Assembly: GCA_023140455.1 (NCBI GenBank)
Contig: JAGLLQ010000141.1
Location: 1 to 10,272, forward strand
DNA: 10,272 nt
Origin: Desulfobacteraceae bacterium
GTDB taxonomy: Bacteria > Desulfobacterota > Desulfobacteria > Desulfobacterales > Desulfobacteraceae
Direction: 5' to 3'
In this document: one piece after another, positions 5,753 to 10,272 of the stretch
How the letters are laid out: every line of letters begins with the position of its first letter
Position numbering within the stretch: position 1 is the first letter of the stretch
The notes under the pieces: generated by a model
What the model saw: the letters and a program-made list of their open reading frames with translations, nothing else
Told to the model about the DNA's origin: nothing
The model's database searches: none
Made by a program: the position numbers and the translations under genes

Positions 5753-7156
5753 TCATGAAGAACTGAATTTGGACAGATTATGCTTTTTGAGCAAACCATA
5801 TAAACGGGATTGAGAGATACCGGAAATCCGGCCTGCTTCATTTCTGTCTCCTTTAACAGTGCTCAGCAGTGTCTTTAAGTAATTTTTTTCAACCATAGTT
5901 CGATAATCATTCAAGCTGGGAAGCTCGCCCTCTGGAGACAGGCTCTCAACAGATTCCTGATCTATTTCGATTTTTGTGGTCAAATTAAACTCCAGCCCTG
6001 CTGTCCGGTATTCTACAGGAAGGTGTTTGGGAAATAAAGTGGGGTCCTGACCTGCGGCAGCCAGTACATATTCTAAAACATTTATAAGTTCCCGTACATT
6101 CCCGGGCCAGTCATGGGCTGCAAGAGCTTGAAAAAACTCCTGGGAGATCGCCTTTGTTTCAAAGCCATATCGTTGCCCAAGCGCATGAATTTTTTTTATG
6201 GTTATTTCTTCAATATCCTGTTCTCTTTCCCGTAAAGGAGGGAGTTTAATTCCTATAGCTCGGATTCTGTATAAAAGATCTTCGCGAAATAATTTTTCTT
6301 TTACCATTTTATCAAGATCAAGGTTTGTGGCTGCAACCAGTCTGAAATCAACAGGTTTTTCCGATTTTCCACCTACAGGGCGAACACACCGTTCCTGGAG
6401 GGTTCTCAAAAAAGTTTTTTGAACAATCAACGGAAGATCTCCTACTTCATCCAGCATAAGAGTCCCGCCTTCAGCTTGTGCAATCAAACCTTCCTGTTTT
6501 GTTTGTGCCCCTGTAAATGCTCCTTTTTCGTGTCCGAACAGGGTACTCTCCACTAATGTTTCGGGCAATGCACCACAATCCACAGCAATAAATGGTTTTG
6601 ATGCTCTATTACTATTTTCATGTATGGCTCTCGCAAACAATTCCTTACCGGTCCCTGTTTCGCCGGTAATGAGAATGCTGGCATCCGTAATTGAGGCGTT
6701 TGCAACTTCTTCCAGACATTTATGGACTGCATCGGACTCCCCGATAATATTTGATCGAATCAGGTGTACTGGTTGCTTGGTGGTCTGTTTTTCCTTGCGG
6801 TATTGGAGAGCACGGGTTATGGGAAGAGAAACCTCATCAAGAAGAAAAGGCTTTTGTACATAATCCCATGCACCATATTTAAAAGCCATTTTTGCTCCTC
6901 TGACATCTCCTGTGCCGGTAATAATAATGACCTCAGGCTCAGAAGGGGATTTGATCAGGTCCGGCAATATCTGCAATCCGTTCCCGTCAGGGAGTTCCAG
7001 GTCAAGAAGAACAAGGTCAAAATATTCTTTTTTGCTAAGTTGAAGTCCATCATTCATGGTATTGGCAGCATATGGTTCATGTTCCATCTGCTCTAACAAT
7101 TTGCTGAAAAACAGGCAGATTTTGGGATCATCGTCAATTATCAATACTTTGATCAT
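5753..7156 (-). CDS. Sigma-54-dependent NtrC-family response regulator
   Basis: This is a cytoplasmic transcription activator: phosphorylation of its receiver should license an AAA+ ring that remodels sigma-54 RNA polymerase. The 467 residues comprise a receiver (about 1-118) with the acidic cluster DDD (8-10), phospho-acceptor Asp52, Thr80 and Lys102-Pro; the AAA+ domain (about 136-365) with Walker A GETGTGKE (165-172), the sigma-54 contact loop GAFTGA (212-217), Walker B GTLMLDE (231-237) and the REDLLYRI arginine-finger region (291-298); a linker with WPGNVREL (350-357); and a Fis-type HTH at about 416-462 (NEAGRISGISQSRLYGLLKK). All functional motifs are intact. The start has a GAGG Shine-Dalgarno 7 nt upstream. 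It begins 13 bp after the hybrid kinase, so the two form a pair in one transcript. Its probable target is the palindromic site and sigma-54 promoter just downstream. Confidence 0.96.
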   Translation of the reverse strand: MIKVLIIDDDPKICLFFSKLLEQMEHEPYAANTMNDGLQLSKKEYFDLVLLDLELPDGNGLQILPDLIKSPSEPEVIIITGTGDVRGAKMAFKYGAWDYVQKPFLLDEVSLPITRALQYRKEKQTTKQPVHLIRSNIIGESDAVHKCLEEVANASITDASILITGETGTGKELFARAIHENSNRASKPFIAVDCGALPETLVESTLFGHEKGAFTGAQTKQEGLIAQAEGGTLMLDEVGDLPLIVQKTFLRTLQERCVRPVGGKSEKPVDFRLVAATNLDLDKMVKEKLFREDLLYRIRAIGIKLPPLREREQDIEEITIKKIHALGQRYGFETKAISQEFFQALAAHDWPGNVRELINVLEYVLAAAGQDPTLFPKHLPVEYRTAGLEFNLTTKIEIDQESVESLSPEGELPSLNDYRTMVEKNYLKTLLSTVKGDRNEAGRISGISQSRLYGLLKKHNLSKFSSS

Positions 7157-7169
7157 AGCTTTACCTCTA

Positions 7170-9953
7170 TTAAGTTTCGTTGCTTAAGGCATTGCTGACT
7201 GCCCGGGCAAGCTCGCTTGCAATCATTGGTTTCATGATCATATCAAGGATACCGTAATCTTCAATCATTTTAGCTGTTAACCCTTCACTGAAACCCGTAC
7301 AGAGTATGATCGGGATATCGGGTCTTATCGCTATCATCTGGTTTGATAATTCAAGGCCGGTCATTTGAGGCATTGCCATGTCTGTTAACACAAGATCAAA
7401 ATCATTTGGATTTTGTTTAAATTTTTCAAGTGCTTCCACGCTGTCTGTCATGCCGACAACTGTATATCCGAGCTTTATCAGCACTTGCTGTGTCCAGTTA
7501 ATGATCGGTTTTTCATCATCTATTAAAAGGATTTTACCCTTACCGGGTATGAGAAGAGGATCAAAAGAAGTTCCATCTGATACAGGTTTTTTCTGCTGTT
7601 CCGGAAGCAGCACCTGAAAGGTTGTCCCCATGTCGGGTTCACTGTAAACTGAAATAACACCTTTCATATCCTTTATGATTCCGAAGGTTGTTGACATACC
7701 CATACCTGTTCCTTCGCCACGTTTTTTTGTGGTAAAAAAGGGTTCAAAAATTCTTCCGATAACCTTTTTTGGGATGCCGCATCCAGTGTCTGCAATTGTT
7801 AATCGAACGTATTGACCCGCCTCCAGTTCTTTTGCCTGGAGGATTTCATCGTCTTGAATTTCAATTGATTTCAAGCTAACATCCAGTATCCCACCTTTTT
7901 CTTTCATTGCATGGGCTGCATTGGTAAAAAGATTCATAAGAACCTGGTGAATCTGAGTGGGGTCTGCCCTCACAATACTGTCTGATACAGAAAGATGATG
8001 CTTGATCTCAATATTGCTCGGGACAGAAGCCCTTATAAATTGCAGGCATTCTTTGATCAAAGGAGTGATTTCTATCAAATTCTTTTGTACATCTGCTTTG
8101 CGGCTGAATGTCAATATATGTTTGACCAGATCCCTTGCCCTTACACCAGCGGCCAGGACCTGATCCAGGTTCTTTATTATGTCCTCATCCTTGTCAGCCT
8201 TTAATTTTGCAAGTTCTGTAAATCCAAGCACAGATGATAGGATATTATTAAAATCATGGGCAATTCCACCGGCAAGGGTTCCAATAGCTTCCATCTTTTG
8301 GGCCTGTCTAAGTTTCTGCTCCAGGTGCTTACGTTCAGTGATGTTGCGAGTGATTCCCAATACCCTGTCAGGTTTTCCATGTTCATCCCTTAAAAAAGAG
8401 GCAGTCACTTCTGTCCAGATTTTTGATCCGTTCTTTCTTATCTGTTCCAGCTCATATGTCCTGTGTCGTTTGGGATCAATACCATCTTCAGTGTCTCTTT
8501 CCAACTCTTCAGATATGGCTGCAAATACTGTTTCTAAAGATGATTCATGAATGTAATATTCTAATTTTAAATCTATCATTTCCTCTGGTTCATATCCCAG
8601 AAGTCGTTTTACAGAAGGGCTCATATAGATCAAAGAAAGATTAGAAAGTTGTAATACCCAGATGCTGTCAGTTGCATTGTCTGCCAGCAGCCGGTACCGT
8701 TCTTCACTCTCACGTAAATTATCCTCAGACTTCTTCCTTTGAATAATACTCCACATCCCATCCATCATTAACTGTAATTGACGGACATCAGAATCATTAT
8801 AATCCTCAGGTTTATTTCCGACACCTGCAACTGCCACAATATTATCACCTTCAAATACAGGTATATTCATATGACGTAATATTTTGACATGCCCCTTTGG
8901 GTATCCTTTTTTTTCTGAGGAATCAAAATTTTCATAATCATTGACAATCACAGCCTTTCTTTGCCTGACAGCCTCACCCCATTGCCCGGTTTCTTTTGTA
9001 GAATATACCAATGCCTTCTCAACGATATCGCACTTTTTCATTGCATGCTTTGACCAGGTATGCATTGTCAACTGTGTCTCGTCCTCATTTACAAAGGCAA
9101 GATATCCGATATCACTCTGGGTCAGGTTGATGGCTTCCTCTAACGCGAATTCAGTCAGGTCGTTTAGCGATGCATCTGACATCTGGCTTAATTCCAGTAA
9201 TTTTTTCAGGCGTAACTCCTCAAGATATTTCGCTTTTTCAGCCCGGTTCTTTTTCTTTTCAATCTTGATTGTCTGCCAGGTAATATAAAATGATAGAATA
9301 ATAACTATGAGCAGTACGCCCATAAACACTTTAATAAACCCCTGGGTGATCAATCTAATTTCTTGATGTATATCTTCCACATATATGCCGGTTCCAATTA
9401 CCCAGGCCCAGGGAGAAAAGCCTTTTACATAAGAGATTTTAGGAACAATTTGTTTCGGATCATCCTTCCATTGCCAGTTGTATTCTATATAACCGCTATC
9501 CTGCTCTTTGACCTTCTCTACCATGGCGACCCAGAGTTGTTTCCCTTTGGAGTCCTTTACATCGGTCTGATCCATCCCTTCCAGGTCGGGGCGGTATGGA
9601 TGCATGATCACTCTGTGTTGCATATTAATTATCCAGAAGTAATCCTTGCCTTCAGGACCATATCGCAGGGTTCTTATCTGATTGATAGCTTCCTGTTGAG
9701 CATCTTCAAACACCAGTTCTCCATTTCTCACTCTCTGATCATATTTTGACAAAAGGCTCCAGGTGCTGTCTGTAAGTTCATGAATTGTTTCTTTTTTCTG
9801 CTTCATCATCTGTTTTTCCAGCATCGGTATAAAAACCAGAAAAACACTCAGGATAAATAAAATATATGTTGCATAGAGCGGTATAATGATTCTCAGGGAT
9901 GTTACAAACGTATTCTTATTAGATAGGAGTTCAGATGCCTTGTTTTTTTTCAT
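7170..9953 (-). CDS. Hybrid sensor histidine kinase (Cache-GAF-PAS-HisKA-HATPase-REC)
   Basis: This inner-membrane sensor kinase is probably the partner of the adjacent NtrC-type regulator. Counting from the ATG at 9953 (927 residues): TM1 about 23-45; a periplasmic single Cache_2 domain about 50-195, with DYFWI (104-108), VIMHPY (115-120) and SPWAWVIGTGIY (180-191); TM2 about 204-228; a GAF domain about 255-405; PAS about 415-540, ending in GITRNITERK; HisKA with phospho-acceptor His566 in AHDFNN; HATPase with N box NLFTNAA (674-680, Asn678), G1 DTGCGIP (722-728) and G2 GTGMGM (748-753); and a C-terminal receiver about 806-920 with Asp858 and Lys908-Pro. The frame can be extended 5 codons to a TTG at 9968, but that would place the GGAG Shine-Dalgarno inside the gene; the ATG, 9 nt after GGAG, is preferred. 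No Hpt domain is present, so the terminal receiver may be autoregulatory rather than a relay step. It shares a transcript with the regulator 13 bp downstream. Confidence 0.95.
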   Translation of the reverse strand: MKKNKASELLSNKNTFVTSLRIIIPLYATYILFILSVFLVFIPMLEKQMMKQKKETIHELTDSTWSLLSKYDQRVRNGELVFEDAQQEAINQIRTLRYGPEGKDYFWIINMQHRVIMHPYRPDLEGMDQTDVKDSKGKQLWVAMVEKVKEQDSGYIEYNWQWKDDPKQIVPKISYVKGFSPWAWVIGTGIYVEDIHQEIRLITQGFIKVFMGVLLIVIILSFYITWQTIKIEKKKNRAEKAKYLEELRLKKLLELSQMSDASLNDLTEFALEEAINLTQSDIGYLAFVNEDETQLTMHTWSKHAMKKCDIVEKALVYSTKETGQWGEAVRQRKAVIVNDYENFDSSEKKGYPKGHVKILRHMNIPVFEGDNIVAVAGVGNKPEDYNDSDVRQLQLMMDGMWSIIQRKKSEDNLRESEERYRLLADNATDSIWVLQLSNLSLIYMSPSVKRLLGYEPEEMIDLKLEYYIHESSLETVFAAISEELERDTEDGIDPKRHRTYELEQIRKNGSKIWTEVTASFLRDEHGKPDRVLGITRNITERKHLEQKLRQAQKMEAIGTLAGGIAHDFNNILSSVLGFTELAKLKADKDEDIIKNLDQVLAAGVRARDLVKHILTFSRKADVQKNLIEITPLIKECLQFIRASVPSNIEIKHHLSVSDSIVRADPTQIHQVLMNLFTNAAHAMKEKGGILDVSLKSIEIQDDEILQAKELEAGQYVRLTIADTGCGIPKKVIGRIFEPFFTTKKRGEGTGMGMSTTFGIIKDMKGVISVYSEPDMGTTFQVLLPEQQKKPVSDGTSFDPLLIPGKGKILLIDDEKPIINWTQQVLIKLGYTVVGMTDSVEALEKFKQNPNDFDLVLTDMAMPQMTGLELSNQMIAIRPDIPIILCTGFSEGLTAKMIEDYGILDMIMKPMIASELARAVSNALSNET

Positions 9954-9962
9954 AAAAACTTT

Positions 9963-9966
9963 CTCC
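9963..9966 (-). promoter_or_regulatory. Ribosome binding site that decides the hybrid kinase start
   Basis: GGAG on the minus strand (9966-9963) lies 9 nt before the ATG at 9953-9951. The competing TTG at 9968-9966 overlaps this motif and has no comparable purine tract at a suitable distance upstream. This favours a 927-residue product over the 932-residue reading. Confidence 0.7.
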
Positions 9967-10037
9967 AAAACAGCCCGCGTGAGAACAGATGGTTAGCAGC
10001 CAGTATTACATATCAAGAATTCATGTCGTAAAGGTTC

Positions 10038-10055
10038 TATTATCAATAGATAATA
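10038..10055. promoter_or_regulatory. AT-rich inverted repeat over the -10, candidate operator
   Basis: TATTATC (10038-10044) and GATAATA (10049-10055) are perfect 7-bp inverted repeats separated by AATA. The right arm contains the predicted -10 hexamer of the kinase promoter, so a bound protein would block polymerase. The half-sites resemble Fur hexamers, but their order (ATTATC before GATAAT) is the reverse of the usual Fur arrangement, so no regulator is assigned. Short AT palindromes also arise by chance in AT-rich DNA. Confidence 0.4.
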
Positions 10056-10078
10056 TTACAAAGCAGTCACAATGTCTA
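10050..10078 (-). promoter_or_regulatory. Sigma-70-type promoter for the hybrid kinase / regulator unit
   Basis: On the minus strand TAGACA (10078-10073; five of six match TTGACA) and TATTAT (10055-10050; five of six match TATAAT) are 17 nt apart. The -35 overlaps the TAG stop codon of the ywbE-like gene. The start would fall near 10043, leaving a leader of about 90 nt. Nothing else clear is seen in the 122-nt gap. Co-transcription from the ywbE-like gene is a possible alternative, as no terminator is visible. Confidence 0.55.
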
Positions 10079-10270
10079 TTGAATTATTTTTACACGCCCT
10101 ACTTGACCATCCTCCAGGCGAACTTTGATTCCATGATGATGGCTGGCTGAATTGGTCAGTATGTCCTTGACAACACCTTTAGTAAGTTTGTCGGTTCTCT
10201 GGTCTTTTTTTAGTACAATGGAAACTTTTATGCCGGTTTTGATATCAGCTCTTTTTGTTCCGTCAGTCAT
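10076..10270 (-). CDS. ywbE: YwbE-family conserved small protein
   Basis: This complete 64-residue protein resembles the YwbE (DUF2196) family of about 60-70 residues, whose biochemical role is unknown. The conserved core is clear: KRADIKTGIKVSIVLKKDQR, then TGVVKDILTN-like sequence (here KGVVKDILTN), HGIKVRLEDG and a final GRVKIIQ. The strand-rich pattern and closing GxVxxI are consistent with a small beta-barrel (KOW/SH3-like) fold; that is inference. It has no signal peptide or membrane segment and is probably cytoplasmic. The ATG lies 2 nt from the window edge, so its ribosome binding site and promoter cannot be seen. It runs in the same direction as the downstream kinase gene but appears functionally unrelated. 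Confidence 0.9.
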   Translation of the reverse strand: MTDGTKRADIKTGIKVSIVLKKDQRTDKLTKGVVKDILTNSASHHHGIKVRLEDGQVGRVKIIQ

Positions 10271-10272
10271 TT

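Noticed and set aside
5599..5841. 80-codon minus-strand frame covering the end of the response regulator gene and the intergenic region
   Set aside because: It starts inside the regulator's HTH coding region in another frame, runs through the palindromic site and has no recognisable protein features.
10038..10055. Fur box
   Set aside because: The hexamers resemble GATAAT, but their order is inverted relative to the usual Fur arrangement and there are only two of them.
1..10272. CRISPR array, tRNA, rRNA, insertion sequence or integrase attachment site
   Set aside because: No regularly spaced direct repeats, no cloverleaf-like or rRNA-like segments, no transposase or integrase reading frame, and no terminal repeats were seen; coding is dense and in a single direction.

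Overview
The window is a compact, moderately AT-rich bacterial segment in which every convincing gene lies on the minus strand, so genes are read here from high to low coordinates. The proteins look like those of Desulfobacterota, probably a Desulfobacteraceae-type sulfate reducer. The signs are a Cache-domain methyl-accepting protein with an acidic Asp/Glu/Phe tail, a CheA with a tandem MshEN/GspE_N-like segment, and abundant two-component and sigma-54 machinery. This placement is inference from protein style; no taxonomic marker gene is present.

Layout in the direction of transcription. (1) A YwbE-family small protein (10270-10076). (2) A sigma-70-like promoter with an AT-rich inverted repeat over its -10 (about 10078-10038). 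It leads into a two-gene unit: a membrane hybrid histidine kinase (Cache-GAF-PAS-HisKA-HATPase-REC, 9953-7170) and, 13 bp later, an NtrC-type sigma-54 response regulator (7156-5753). (3) A 245-bp gap with two notable elements. One is a perfect 18-bp inverted repeat whose arms are themselves palindromes (5665-5706). The other is a strong sigma-54 promoter match (5564-5579), with GG and GC exactly 10 nt apart. (4) A chemosensory operon: a 129-aa receiver-like protein lacking most receiver catalytic residues (5507-5118), cheW (5125-4604, overlapping its predecessor by 8 nt), an MCP (4587-2668) and cheA (2584-341). (5) A sigma-70-like promoter (279-251) and the start of a lysine-rich hypothetical gene that runs off the left edge (213-1).

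How the parts fit together. The membrane kinase would sense a small ligand through its periplasmic Cache domain, with cytoplasmic GAF and PAS inputs, and phosphorylate the neighbouring regulator. That regulator has the GAFTGA loop and a Fis-type HTH, and can be expected to bind an upstream activating sequence and open a sigma-54 promoter. The only sigma-54 promoter seen in the gaps lies directly downstream of it, with the four-half-site palindrome about 130 bp upstream of the predicted transcription start, a normal enhancer distance. The simplest reading is a two-tier system in which a two-component pair switches on a small chemosensory array. The array has a receptor, coupling protein, kinase and an odd receiver-like protein, but no canonical CheY, CheR, CheB, CheC or CheD in view. 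Its output may be a CheY encoded elsewhere or something other than flagellar rotation. The regulator-to-operon link is inferred from site architecture, not proven.
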